Source: Desulfoluna spongiiphila
Lineage (GTDB): Bacteria > Desulfobacterota > Desulfobacteria > Desulfobacterales > Desulfolunaceae
Reading direction: 5' to 3'
Assembly (NCBI RefSeq): GCF_900101345.1
Contig: NZ_FMUX01000026.1
Span: 21,798-85,797 of the forward strand
DNA: 64,000 nt
Shown: piece by piece, positions 9,119 to 16,897 of the stretch
Numbering within the stretch: the first letter of the stretch is position 1
How the letters are laid out: the number at the start of each line of letters is the position of its first letter
Made by a program: the position numbers and the translations under genes
The notes under the pieces: model-generated
The model's database searches: none
Told to the model about the DNA's origin: nothing
What the model saw: the letters and a program-made list of their open reading frames with translations, nothing else

Positions 9119-10285
9119 CTATGGGGTTTTACCGGCCGGTATTGCCGATGGTTTTGAAGGTTTGCCGGCCTTGTCCGGACTTTTCGCCGCCGACGAGGCA
9201 GGAGCCTTCCCGGTGGGGCTTGCTGTCCGGGTCGCCTCTGTCGGCTTGGCCTGAACCGCAGACGTCTTGGTGGCTTTGGGTGCCTCTTTGGGCTTCACCG
9301 GGGCCTTGGCGGCAGGTTTGGCTGTCTTGGCGGCGGCCTTGGGTTTCGCCGCTTTTTTTTCAGCCGGCTTCGGGGCCTTGGCAGCCTGGACCAGTGTCTC
9401 CACGGAATTTTCTAAGGACGAAAGCTTCTTTTTGATGCTGTAGAGATCCCGGTACAGATCGTCCAGATCGTTTTCGGAAGGAACGCCCATCAACTTCAAA
9501 AAGTCACTGATGAAATTCTGGCGGGCCATATTGAACTCTCCCATGGCCGAGACAAGACGCTTGAGCAGCCCCAGGTACTCCTCGGACCCATACAGGGTAA
9601 AGTAACCCTGCTCCAGTTCCTTCAGCCAGGTCTCATACACGGTTTCAGGGGTCAGGGTGCGACGCTGCTCATCGGTAAGGCCCTCCATGGTGGCCTGCAC
9701 CATCCGCATGGACTGCTCCAGGGGCGAGAACATGAGGAACATGTACTCAGCCAGGGTCAGAAGAAACTGGTTGCCCTTTTCCACCACCTCCACCACCTTC
9801 TCCTGGTAATTTCGCGAAAGCCCCAGGGGGGGAATGGAGATGAACCGGTTCATCTCTCCGGACATCAGTTTAAACAGCTCCTTAAAAGTACCCTTGCCGC
9901 CAAACATCTCAGGAACACCCATTCCGAAGGGGGGCTGGGTCCAGTTCATGGAAGGTCCCATGCCCTCACCCATGCCCATGGAGACAAAGTTTTCCCACCC
10001 GCTCTTGGCCATCTTTTCGAACTGTTTGAACCCCTCTTCCCTGACCTTGCCGAACGGATCGGAAAAGGCCTCCGGGGAACACGACTCCTGAAACTGTTTC
10101 CATGCGTCCATGGCTGGTTCCCAGGGTTCCCAGGGGTTGTACTCACCGGTTCCACCGCTTCCGGCATCCGCCCCCTGACCCGGCCAGGAAAATCCTGCCA
10201 TGCCTTCCCAAAATCGCGTTGAGTTCTTAACCACGGCATCCATGAACTGAGAGGGATCCATTCCTTTTGAATCTTTTCGAGTCAT
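9119..10285 (-). CDS. phaE: Class III PHA synthase subunit PhaE with histone-like Ala/Lys/Pro tail
   Basis: A 388-residue protein. Residues ~1-290 fit PhaE, the non-catalytic class III subunit: MDPSQFMDAVVKNSTRFWEGM at the start, a Trp/Gly/Pro-rich segment, then helices including NRFISIPPLGLSRNYQEK, ETVYETWLKELEQGYFTL and a coiled SIKKKLSSLENSVETLVQ. From ~292 to the end the sequence is a low-complexity tail made of KPAAK, PKAAAK and KAPVK-like units, resembling the DNA-binding tails of PhaF phasins and AlgP/H1-like proteins. PhaE normally ends near residue 360 without such a tail. It is the first gene of the phaE-phaC-phaJ operon, with an AAGGA site before the ATG. Confidence 0.9.
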   Translation of the reverse strand: MTRKDSKGMDPSQFMDAVVKNSTRFWEGMAGFSWPGQGADAGSGGTGEYNPWEPWEPAMDAWKQFQESCSPEAFSDPFGKVREEGFKQFEKMAKSGWENFVSMGMGEGMGPSMNWTQPPFGMGVPEMFGGKGTFKELFKLMSGEMNRFISIPPLGLSRNYQEKVVEVVEKGNQFLLTLAEYMFLMFSPLEQSMRMVQATMEGLTDEQRRTLTPETVYETWLKELEQGYFTLYGSEEYLGLLKRLVSAMGEFNMARQNFISDFLKLMGVPSENDLDDLYRDLYSIKKKLSSLENSVETLVQAAKAPKPAEKKAAKPKAAAKTAKPAAKAPVKPKEAPKATKTSAVQAKPTEATRTASPTGKAPASSAAKSPDKAGKPSKPSAIPAGKTP

Positions 10286-10428
10286 GTCCTTTTCCTTCTT
10301 ATAATGTCAGCAGGTTAACGTAAACAGACGAAGCAGATTAAGCAGCCCCAGCCGAACAGAAAAGGCATGGCCTCCCCTGTGTTCTTCGATTGGGTCTGGT
10401 CGGGACGAATTGAGTGGCTGAAAATCGT

Positions 10429-10454
10429 AAAAATCCCTGCCTGCGCCAGGCAGG
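10429..10454 (-). terminator. Terminator-like hairpin inside the phaE upstream region
   Basis: A perfect 8-bp stem (CCTGCCTG / CAGGCAGG) with a 3-nt loop is followed on the - strand by GGATTTTT. No annotated gene ends here, so it is either an attenuator for phaE or the end of an unannotated short RNA starting near 10600. Confidence 0.65.
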
Positions 10455-10613
10455 AGGTCATTCGGACCGGGAATTGAATCAGGAGAGCATATTATTTAGG
10501 TCGGGTCAGCGAAACATTCCCGGGAACCTGTGCACCGTTTATACCACTGAATGCAGGAGCACTGTCCATAAGGCAGATATCTCAATTTTTCGTGGAGATC
10601 CCCCAAGCGAACA

Positions 10614-10628
10614 ATTGTCCGGGACAAT
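10614..10628. promoter_or_regulatory. 15-bp palindrome upstream of phaE (candidate operator)
   Basis: ATTGTCC-G-GGACAAT is a perfect 7-bp inverted repeat with a single-base centre. Size and symmetry fit a dimeric repressor site. The binding protein is unknown. Confidence 0.5.
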
Positions 10629-10675
10629 ACCCTTAAAATCATGGGTAAAAACCATCAGGGGATAGTCACAAGCCG

Positions 10676-11080
10676 CTACCTGTCGCTGCGAATGTTCCCA
10701 TCCGGCGCAGGGTGGCAGGTGCGGAGCGTCTCTTCAAGAAAATGAAGCTCTTCCGGTGTAAACACTTTTTTTGTCAGACAAAAACCGGTTTGGCATGTGG
10801 GGTCAGGGAGGGGAGAGGGGGCGGCAGAGTCAAGCTTCTCGATCTGTTTCAAGGCATCGTCCATCACCTTGATCAACGCTTGCTGCCGTTTCTCATCAAA
10901 GGGATCGGAGGCATGGACCGTGTAGGCTTTGCGGTCCCTTGTGACACGGGCCGATGTCTCCCCGCCACTTTCAGGGCGCGGCGAATCCAATTCGTTGATG
11001 AGACGCTGAAATCTGTTCATCAACGCATGAAACCGACGGGAGAGAAGGGTCGTGTCATCCATGTCGTGTGGCTTGTCCAT
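10676..11080 (-). CDS. Conserved-looking small protein, unknown function
   Basis: A 134-residue soluble, charged protein beginning MDKPHDMDDTTLLSRRFHALM. Residues ~10-90 look helical (RFHALMNRFQRLINELD; KRQQALIKVMDDALKQIEKLD), with a proline-rich break before a C-terminal segment containing two Cys (CQTGFCLTKKVFTPEELHFLEETL). The start at 11080 was preferred because the frame upstream runs into low-quality sequence; an alternative is MDDTTLL six codons later. It precedes the phaE leader on the same strand, and follows the LysM gene. No family was recognised. Confidence 0.6.
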   Translation of the reverse strand: MDKPHDMDDTTLLSRRFHALMNRFQRLINELDSPRPESGGETSARVTRDRKAYTVHASDPFDEKRQQALIKVMDDALKQIEKLDSAAPSPLPDPTCQTGFCLTKKVFTPEELHFLEETLRTCHPAPDGNIRSDR

Positions 11081-11175
11081 AGGTCCCTGGCCTTGGTTAT
11101 GGGGCAACCGGCTGTTGGTATGGAACGAAAAACGACAACTAATAAAACCGAGTGCGGGCAAACAGGCGTTTGTTC

Positions 11176-11721
11176 TTAATGTGAAGCGCTTACCCGCAGC
11201 CGTTGACCGACGTAGATACGGGTTCTGTCTTTCAGGCCGTTCAAACGGATCAGGTCGTGCTCGGAGACGTTGTATTTTTTACTGATCCTGTAGAGCGTCT
11301 CCCCTTGCCTTACGACGTGATACGAAGAGCGCGATGGAACGGAGGGCCTTCTGGGCGCGGCCCTTTTTTCTACTTTTACTACGTTATCTTTCGTTTTCGC
11401 ACGATTGTCAACTCTTTTTTCATGCCGTTCCAACCGCTTAGCCACCCCCACCACAAGGGATTGAAGGCCGTGGATCTGCTGCTTCATGGTGTCGATGTCC
11501 CCCTGGCCGCTGTGGCCCCCTTCCGCCAGGAGAGTCTCAAGCCTTAAGAGCCGGACATCCAGTGCCCTGACCTGCTCCGCCAGAGCCTCGGAGGCACCCC
11601 CCGCCGTTGCAGAACCGGGGCCATCCCCGTTCCCCCGTGGTACCAGATACATCGAACCGACAAGACATAAAAGGCCGACACACACCAGGCCCACTACTTT
11701 CAACGAGATAAACTTAACCAT
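11176..11721 (-). CDS. Membrane-anchored LysM-domain protein
   Basis: A 181-residue protein. An N-terminal hydrophobic helix (FISLKVVGLVCVGLLCLVGSMYLV) serves as signal anchor; a heptad-like region (LAEQVRALDVRLLRLETLL ... GVAKRLERHEKRV) suggests a coiled coil; and the last ~48 residues form one LysM domain (YHVVRQGETLYRISKKYNVS ... RIYVGQRL), which binds peptidoglycan glycan strands. The start at 11721 is favoured because GGGGATGTG lies just upstream; an in-frame ATG at 11745 is an alternative. It is likely a periplasmic wall-binding protein attached to the inner membrane. It may be co-transcribed with the gene ending at 10676. Confidence 0.85.
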   Translation of the reverse strand: MVKFISLKVVGLVCVGLLCLVGSMYLVPRGNGDGPGSATAGGASEALAEQVRALDVRLLRLETLLAEGGHSGQGDIDTMKQQIHGLQSLVVGVAKRLERHEKRVDNRAKTKDNVVKVEKRAAPRRPSVPSRSSYHVVRQGETLYRISKKYNVSEHDLIRLNGLKDRTRIYVGQRLRVSASH

Positions 11722-12012
11722 CACATCCCCGATTACTCTGAACATTCATGGCCCTTAGGCCCACACCCGCTCCATCGCCACGCATCATGTTTTTTTGGGT
11801 TCCTTGCCTTCTTTGGGCTGGTATTTTAACAAGGCCCCCGGTTATGATAAATATGTAGCACACCCCCGACCGCAAACCCAAATCTAAAAAGGGTATGCGG
11901 CGCGGGCTGATTGCCCCGAAGAGGCGCAAAGCACCCTTTGGGTCTTTGCGGGGAGAGATGCCATTCACATGAAAAAAAACAGACAAACCATAGCAGGAGC
12001 AACTGTCTCACC

Positions 12013-12267
12013 ATGAGCAAACACACCTACCGTTTTGTTGAAGAATACACAGGAATCGCCATGTATGGATGGGATCTCGAAGGAGACCTCGACACCCTCA
12101 AGTACTACCTTCAAAAATTTTCCGACGACTCGTTTCTCGATCTCATAATGACAAAACTGGATCAGGAAGACCGTGACGCCATCTACAGCCTCCTGACCTC
12201 CCTTCTCAAAAAACACCTCACCGAGCCGGAGTATCACCGCCATTTCCTGAAAGACGGCACCCATTGA
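12013..12267 (+). CDS. Small acidic cytoplasmic protein, unknown function
   Basis: An 84-residue soluble protein starting MSKHTYRFVEEYTGIAMYGW, followed by acidic helical segments (DLEGDLDTLKYYLQKF, FLDLIMTKLDQEDRDAIYSLL) and a histidine-containing end. An AGGAG site about 13 nt before the ATG supports the start. The good codon use and length suggest a real gene. It is followed after ~150 bases by the DUF89-like gene on the same strand. No family was recognised. Confidence 0.7.
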   Translation: MSKHTYRFVEEYTGIAMYGWDLEGDLDTLKYYLQKFSDDSFLDLIMTKLDQEDRDAIYSLLTSLLKKHLTEPEYHRHFLKDGTH

Positions 12268-12414
12268 GACCGTACGTCCGTCACTGAGATGCCCATCAAT
12301 CAACCCGTGGTGACGCCCTCGAAACAGGGAACGAGCCCCTTGTATTTAGGCGCCCGCGGGATTGACGGCTTTGGCCCCCAACCCCAAATTCAAACCACCG
12401 ACGGGAGAAAAACA

Positions 12415-14208
12415 ATGCGCCCTGCCCCCACGCCAGCCCCCTACACACCGGGAGTCGATCCGGACACCGATGCATGGTTCACCACCTTTGTTCTTGAAAA
12501 CCACCTAGACTACTTCGCCTACCCCGGTGAAGTCGCCACCCCGGAACAGGTCAAGTTCATGGTGTTCCTTGACGAGCAGGAGCGCTATTTCCCCTGCTCG
12601 GAGGCCACGTTCCGGGAAGTGATGAGCCGCGCGCCCTCCCCGTACCTTCAGCTGCGGTACCGCACCGCCCTGGACCACATCCTGGCCCTCATTGAGGCAA
12701 CCATTGAAGACCCCAAGGAGAGGGCCTATCTCACCACCCTCATCAAGACCAAATACGCCCACGAAACCCGGGATGAGATCATGATCCCCTCCCGGGTGGA
12801 AAAGCGGCTCCTGCGTATCTTTCTCAACCGCACCCACATCGCCGACCCTTTCCAGGAGACCAAGCTGAAACGCAACAAAACCGCCGCCGACTTCCTGGCA
12901 TCCGACCTCTTCAGGGACGCCTTTCAGCACATCGGTGACGCCGACATGACCCCGGCCCGGGCCATGGACCAGGTGCGCACCCGCCTTGACCACCTGGCTG
13001 TCAAGCGTCTGCTGAGCCTTCTCACCGCCCCGGAGATCTGGACGGGCGACCGGACCGCCCCGGGCACCGAAGAGGCCATCCAGACCCTTTTTAAACTGCC
13101 CGTCTCCGGCGACGCAGCCACCGCTTTTTTCAACTTCCTCGGCATCCCCGCCTCCGGGGAACGATCCCCGGAAGCCGACCGTCGTACCATCTTGTGGCTT
13201 GCCAACGAATCCGGTGAGGTGATGGTGGACCTGGCCATCATCCGCTACCTCGTCTCCCTGGGCCACAAGGTGGTTGTGGCGTTTAAGGCGGGCCCCCTTT
13301 TTTCCAAGGCCGAAATCATGGGCACCCAGGAGGACCCCACCCTGGCCCACGCCCTGGACGGATCTTTTTTCATCCGCAGCGACACCCTCACCAAAAACCA
13401 ACTCGTGGACATCCTGCGCCAGGAGAGCAACCTGTTGATTCTCTCCGACGGAACCCACGAGAAGCTCAACCTGCTGCTCACCTCCACCACCTTTGCCCGG
13501 CTGTTCAAAGAGGTGGACTGCATCGTCGCAAGGGGTCCGGAACAGAAAAACCGCCTCTTTGACACCCCGTTTCATTTTACCCAGGACATCTACAGCATCT
13601 GCGCCGACGCCAGCGGGGTGGCCATCGACTTCAACCCCAAATCCCCCCAGGCCATCAAATTTTCCCACAAAGACCTGGAGCGCAAAGCCCAGACCATCAT
13701 CAGCGATATGAAAGCGGCCAAGGATGATGGCATGGCCGTCTCTTTTTACAGCGGCATCATCGGCTCCATCCCAGGAAAAATCGATGTGGCAAAAAAACTC
13801 ATGACCGTCTTTATCGCCCACCTGGAAGAGCAGTTCTCCCAGACCCACATCATCAACCCCTCCCTCTACTATGAACCGGGAATGGATGCCGACGACCTGA
13901 TGTTCATGTGGGAAATCGTGCAGCGAAGCGGCTACATTGACATCTGGCGTTTCCAGACCTACCAGGACATCGTCACTGCCTTTCAGCTCATGGGAGAAAA
14001 GGTGCCCCCGGAGTGGGTGGGCAAGGACGCCACCTACAGCACGGGCTGCACCAAGGAGATGAAAATCGCCATGGAGGTGCAGCAGGTGCACCCGGAGATG
14101 CAGATCATCGGACCGGCCACGGAAAAGTTCATGCGAAGGCGGGACTACGGAATCGGGAAGATGTACGACCAGCGCCTCGGTCACGCCGCCCAGATCCCCC
14201 ACGAATAG
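12415..14208 (+). CDS. DUF89/ARMT1-like domain protein with substituted metal motif
   Basis: A 597-residue soluble protein. The middle and C-terminal parts resemble the DUF89 damage-control phosphatase fold: helical segment RVEKRLLRIFLNRTHIADPF, then LANESGEVMVDLAIIRYLVSLG (near residue 262), VVVAFKAGPLFSKAEIMG, LILSDGTHEKLNL and LFKEVDCIVARGPEQ. In active family members the first motif is usually DNxGE, whose Asp and Asn bind metal; here it reads NESGE, so metal binding may be altered or lost. About 230 further C-terminal residues are not explained by the domain. GGGAG precedes the ATG at 12415; upstream in-frame ATGs lack coding character. The assignment rests on motif resemblance only. Confidence 0.6.
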   Translation: MRPAPTPAPYTPGVDPDTDAWFTTFVLENHLDYFAYPGEVATPEQVKFMVFLDEQERYFPCSEATFREVMSRAPSPYLQLRYRTALDHILALIEATIEDPKERAYLTTLIKTKYAHETRDEIMIPSRVEKRLLRIFLNRTHIADPFQETKLKRNKTAADFLASDLFRDAFQHIGDADMTPARAMDQVRTRLDHLAVKRLLSLLTAPEIWTGDRTAPGTEEAIQTLFKLPVSGDAATAFFNFLGIPASGERSPEADRRTILWLANESGEVMVDLAIIRYLVSLGHKVVVAFKAGPLFSKAEIMGTQEDPTLAHALDGSFFIRSDTLTKNQLVDILRQESNLLILSDGTHEKLNLLLTSTTFARLFKEVDCIVARGPEQKNRLFDTPFHFTQDIYSICADASGVAIDFNPKSPQAIKFSHKDLERKAQTIISDMKAAKDDGMAVSFYSGIIGSIPGKIDVAKKLMTVFIAHLEEQFSQTHIINPSLYYEPGMDADDLMFMWEIVQRSGYIDIWRFQTYQDIVTAFQLMGEKVPPEWVGKDATYSTGCTKEMKIAMEVQQVHPEMQIIGPATEKFMRRRDYGIGKMYDQRLGHAAQIPHE

Positions 14209-14220
14209 TGCCGCGCCCCC

Positions 14221-14259
14221 AATAAAAAACGGCGCGTTCGATTGCCTCGAACGCGCCGT
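14221..14259 (-). terminator. Rho-independent terminator, strongest for the - strand regulator gene
   Basis: A perfect 13-bp stem (ACGGCGCGTTCGA / TCGAACGCGCCGT) with a 5-nt loop. On the - strand it is followed by a T-rich run (TTTTTTATT), fitting the end of the response regulator gene; the + strand DUF89-like gene also ends just before it. Confidence 0.93.
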
Positions 14260-14302
14260 GTCTGCCATGATTCATCAAGATCCTTGAACCCGGTCCGACC
14301 CT

Positions 14303-14980
14303 TTACTCTTTCCAGAGCTCCACATCAATGAGCCCCAACCGGGCAGCATACCGCACAAGCTCCATGGTGGAATGTATCCCCAGCTTCTTCATGATATTGG
14401 CCCGATGGTTCTCAACGGTCTTCGGGCTGATACACAGCTTGTCGGCGATCTCCTTGGGGGTGGACCCTTCGGCCAGCAGGCGCATCACCTCCTGCTCACG
14501 GGGAGTCAGGGAGCCGTAATCGGCGTCGGTGATCTTGGCGTCCTTCACCGGAAACTTCATCAGCTTCTCCACCACCTGGTGGGAGACGGAGCTGTCCAGG
14601 AAGTACTCGCCCTTCAGCACGGATTCAATGCCTTGAATCAATCGATCCGAGGCCGAATCCTTGGCCACGTAGCCCGTGGCCCCGGCTTGGAACGCCTCGG
14701 CAATGTAATCGATTTTTGAATGCATGCTGACGATCATGATCTTGGTCTCCGGAAGGTAGGAGCGCATCTCCGTCGCCACCTGGACCCCGTTGATGTCCGG
14801 CAGTGAAATATCCACCACCGAAAGGTCCGGTTTCAACTGCCGGGCCATCTTGAGCCCCTGCCGGCCGTTTCCGGCCTCTCCCACCACTTTAAAGCGTTTG
14901 TCCCGTTCCACAATGGTCTTCAGACCCTCCCGAAACAACGGGTGGTCATCAATAATCAATATATTCTTTGTCTGACTCAC
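14303..14980 (-). CDS. NarL/FixJ-type response regulator
   Basis: A 225-residue two-domain regulator. The receiver domain begins ILIIDDHPLFREGLK and carries the phosphorylatable Asp in LSVVDISLPDINGVQVA; the Thr/Ser and Lys positions follow (MIVSMHSK, GYVAKDSASD). The C-terminal LuxR-type helix-turn-helix is LTPREQEVMRLLAEGSTPKEIADKLCISPKTVENHRANIMKKL. The start is GTG at 14980, positioned 8 nt after AGAGGAG; the in-frame ATG further upstream lacks a ribosome site. No histidine kinase gene is adjacent, so its partner is unknown. A good promoter lies at 15098-15126. Confidence 0.95.
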   Translation of the reverse strand: MSQTKNILIIDDHPLFREGLKTIVERDKRFKVVGEAGNGRQGLKMARQLKPDLSVVDISLPDINGVQVATEMRSYLPETKIMIVSMHSKIDYIAEAFQAGATGYVAKDSASDRLIQGIESVLKGEYFLDSSVSHQVVEKLMKFPVKDAKITDADYGSLTPREQEVMRLLAEGSTPKEIADKLCISPKTVENHRANIMKKLGIHSTMELVRYAARLGLIDVELWKE

Positions 14981-15097
14981 GGACGCATCTCCTCTGACTG
15001 TTCGGACATGTTGGCCCTTGCAAGATGGGAAAGTCGGCGGGGTCACCCGGTAATTCGCATTTCGCGAACGGATGATCTTCTAAAAAAAACTTGTTTA

Positions 15098-15126
15098 GTA
15101 ATAAAAAAGAGGAGGGCAACTGTCAA
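15098..15126 (-). promoter_or_regulatory. Sigma-70 type promoter of the NarL-type regulator
   Basis: On the - strand TTGACA (15121-15126) is separated by exactly 17 nt from TATTAC (15098-15103). It faces the response regulator gene, giving a leader of about 110 nt. Confidence 0.75.
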
Positions 15127-15204
15127 TAGAATAAATCGGCCGTCAAAGGGCTGCATTGTAATAGTACCGCAGGAGATGCGCTCCGCCAGCCTGAAGGTTT
15201 CAGG

Positions 15205-15501
15205 CTAATTGACGCTATGGGATGTGACGGAAAACCCCATTTCACTTTCAAAGAGCCCCACCATCATGTTGAAGGTGGTCTCATCGAGGACCGCAGGCGG
15301 CCACCCCCGCCCCTCCATGGCCTCGTTGACGATGGCAACGGTAAAGCTCCCGCCGTCTCTAATCAGATGGAACACATCTTTGACCATGCGATGGATCTCG
15401 TCAGGGGAGTGACCTTTTTCGGCCAGGTGCCACAGCAAAGAGGTACACAGACGGGCCCCGTCCTTGGCTTGCCCTCTTTTTCCCGCAGGAATCTGCCCCA
15501 T
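15205..15501 (-). CDS. Small soluble protein, unknown function
   Basis: A 98-residue protein beginning MGQIPAGKRGQAKDG. Its central part is helical and charged (LLWHLAEKGHSPDEIHRMVKDVFHLI) and the end contains VLDETTFNMMVGLFESEMGFSV. The start at 15501 sits 8 nt after AAAGGAG; an ATG five codons upstream overlaps this site and is less likely. No family was recognised. Confidence 0.65.
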   Translation of the reverse strand: MGQIPAGKRGQAKDGARLCTSLLWHLAEKGHSPDEIHRMVKDVFHLIRDGGSFTVAIVNEAMEGRGWPPAVLDETTFNMMVGLFESEMGFSVTSHSVN

Positions 15502-15512
15502 ACCCGCTCCTT

Positions 15513-15764
15513 TCATACCGGCTGCGAAAACGTCAACAGCACGTCCATTCCTGCCGGTATCCGGACGTATCGTTTGGTTGACATGGCATCATCGGTACCC
15601 GCCGGGCCGCAAAGGACAGGCTCGCCGGCCAGCACCCTTTCCGGGGCGACGCAAAGCCACAGCACCCACCCGAAAAAAAGGTACCAATACGACAAAAATC
15701 TCCATATGTCCCGGCCGCCGGGATGTCGAAAGAAAATTCTACGGGAGCCTGAAACATGCAGCAA
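15513..15764 (-). CDS. Possible short secreted protein
   Basis: An 83-codon frame whose N-terminal part has a basic stretch followed by a hydrophobic segment (FLSYWYLFFGWVLWLCVA) and an AxA-like site (RVLAGEP), as in a signal peptide. The rest is short (VLCGPAGTDDAMSTKRYVRIPAGMDVLLTF). Its stop codon overlaps the first ATG of the next gene. The weak ribosome site and odd N-terminus keep confidence low. Confidence 0.3.
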   Translation of the reverse strand: MLHVSGSRRIFFRHPGGRDIWRFLSYWYLFFGWVLWLCVAPERVLAGEPVLCGPAGTDDAMSTKRYVRIPAGMDVLLTFSQPV

Positions 15765-16173
15765 GAGGTCGGGGCACAGCCCCGGAGAGGGGGATCAACG
15801 GATGAAATTCGCGGCAGAGATTGACGTTCACGATCATACGATCGAATGATGACGTTTATCCATGAGACAACCCCATCAATTCAATGGGGCCTCCTCCCGA
15901 AACTGCTGGTAATATCCCACTTTACATTATAATCTAAAGTGTATATATCTGGGTTCCGATATATAGAAGTAGGTGAATTGAAGATTGTTCTCCCCAATTC
16001 AACAGACGAACCAGAAGCGCCCGGTTCTTCCGCTATTCGCAACAACACTCCTCCGGCGTCAACGGCATAAGCAACATCAATCGATTCATCCCGATTTACA
16101 ATCGATTCATCGTCCGCCTCAGGCTTTCCCGGCTTTTGGTGGGACGACGGTACACACCGACATGGAGGTACAC
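15765..16173. other. AT-rich intergenic region with paired inverted repeats
   Basis: About 400 bases without a supportable gene, less GC-rich than its surroundings between 15900 and 16000. It contains the two adjacent inverted repeats listed at 15918-15964 and then the leader of the gene at 16174. Confidence 0.6.
15918..15964. promoter_or_regulatory. Two adjacent perfect inverted repeats
   Basis: CACTTTA-N10-TAAAGTG (15918-15941) is followed one base later by ATATATC-N8-GATATAT (15943-15964). Both are perfect 7-bp repeats. They lie ~210 bases upstream of the + strand gene at 16174 and may be operator sites or promoter-region structure. Confidence 0.5.
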
Positions 16174-16749
16174 ATGAGTGAATTCCTGAAAACCGTGAGA
16201 AACTCACAGGGACGTTATCCCGGCAAACGCACCGGGAGCTATAACACCGGAGGCGGGTACTATTCCCAGGACCGCCGGGGCAACGAGCGTCGCGGGCAAT
16301 CCACCCGGGGCCGGGATCAGGACAATCGGAACTACAACCGTCAGGATGATCTCCTGACACCCATTCGCCAGCTCCTTGAGCAGGTAACCGAGAGCCAGAG
16401 GATCCAGGAAGGGTTTATTGAGCGGCAGACCATCGCGTCCGAAGAGGTCGCTGCGGCCTTCATTGACATCGTCAAGATCCTGGAACGGCTTACGGAAGGG
16501 GGGCCCATGCCCGCACCGCCTGAGACGGCATCCCCTGCAGCGCCGGTAAGCCTGACCCAGCTGACCGATGATCAGCTCCTTTCACCGGCCGATGAACGCA
16601 GAGAAGCGATCAAGATCATGAAAAAGCTGAGAAAAAAAGGGGCCACCTACAAAGAGATCGCCCACTTCCTCAACGAAAAAGAGATTCCAACCTTCTCAAA
16701 CAAGGGGCACTGGCACGCCCAGACCATCCACAGGCTCTGCAACCAGTAG
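16174..16749 (+). CDS. Protein with C-terminal recombinase-like helix-turn-helix
   Basis: A 191-residue soluble protein. Residues ~1-55 are rich in Gly, Arg, Asn, Gln and Tyr (GRYPGKRTGSYNTGGGYYSQ) and probably disordered. The middle is a helix (LLEQVTESQRIQEGFIERQ), then a Pro/Ala linker. The C-terminal ~55 residues (EAIKIMKKLRKKGATYKEIA, then LNEKEIPTFSNKG, then WHAQTIHRLC) resemble the helical DNA-binding module that follows the catalytic domain in serine recombinases, where a similar phrase selects the site. No recombinase catalytic domain is present. The start follows GGAGG by 6 nt. A DNA-binding role is an inference. Confidence 0.7.
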   Translation: MSEFLKTVRNSQGRYPGKRTGSYNTGGGYYSQDRRGNERRGQSTRGRDQDNRNYNRQDDLLTPIRQLLEQVTESQRIQEGFIERQTIASEEVAAAFIDIVKILERLTEGGPMPAPPETASPAAPVSLTQLTDDQLLSPADERREAIKIMKKLRKKGATYKEIAHFLNEKEIPTFSNKGHWHAQTIHRLCNQ

Positions 16750-16872
16750 GGCCTGGAGCACAGACGATCGACCAGCCGCAGGTTACGGCCATATCGGCCA
16801 GTAGCCGCGGTTGCAAGATCACCCCAGATATACATCGGTTCGATCTGCCCTATTTCATTGCCTGCCATCAAG

Positions 16873-16893
16873 CCCCGGGCGCCATGCCCGGGG
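16873..16893. terminator. GC-rich hairpin between convergent genes
   Basis: CCCCGGGC and GCCCGGGG form a perfect 8-bp stem with a 5-nt loop between the + gene ending at 16749 and the - gene ending at 16898. It lacks a clear T run, so terminator function is probable rather than certain. Confidence 0.55.
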
Positions 16894-16897
16894 TCTC

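Larger units (their letters stand above)
10286..10675. other. Leader/intergenic region upstream of phaE
   Basis: About 390 bases without a convincing gene. On the - strand it holds, in order of transcription, a perfect palindrome at 10614-10628, a terminator-like hairpin at 10429-10454, and then roughly 140 nt to the phaE start. No clean sigma-70 or sigma-54 promoter was recognised. Confidence 0.6.

Noticed and set aside
10414..10665. 83-codon + strand frame upstream of phaE
   Set aside because: No ribosome site, low coding character, overlaps the hairpin and palindrome signals.
12505..14268. 587-codon frame antisense to the DUF89-like gene
   Set aside because: Gly/His/Val-rich shadow composition; the + strand gene has the ribosome site and family motifs.
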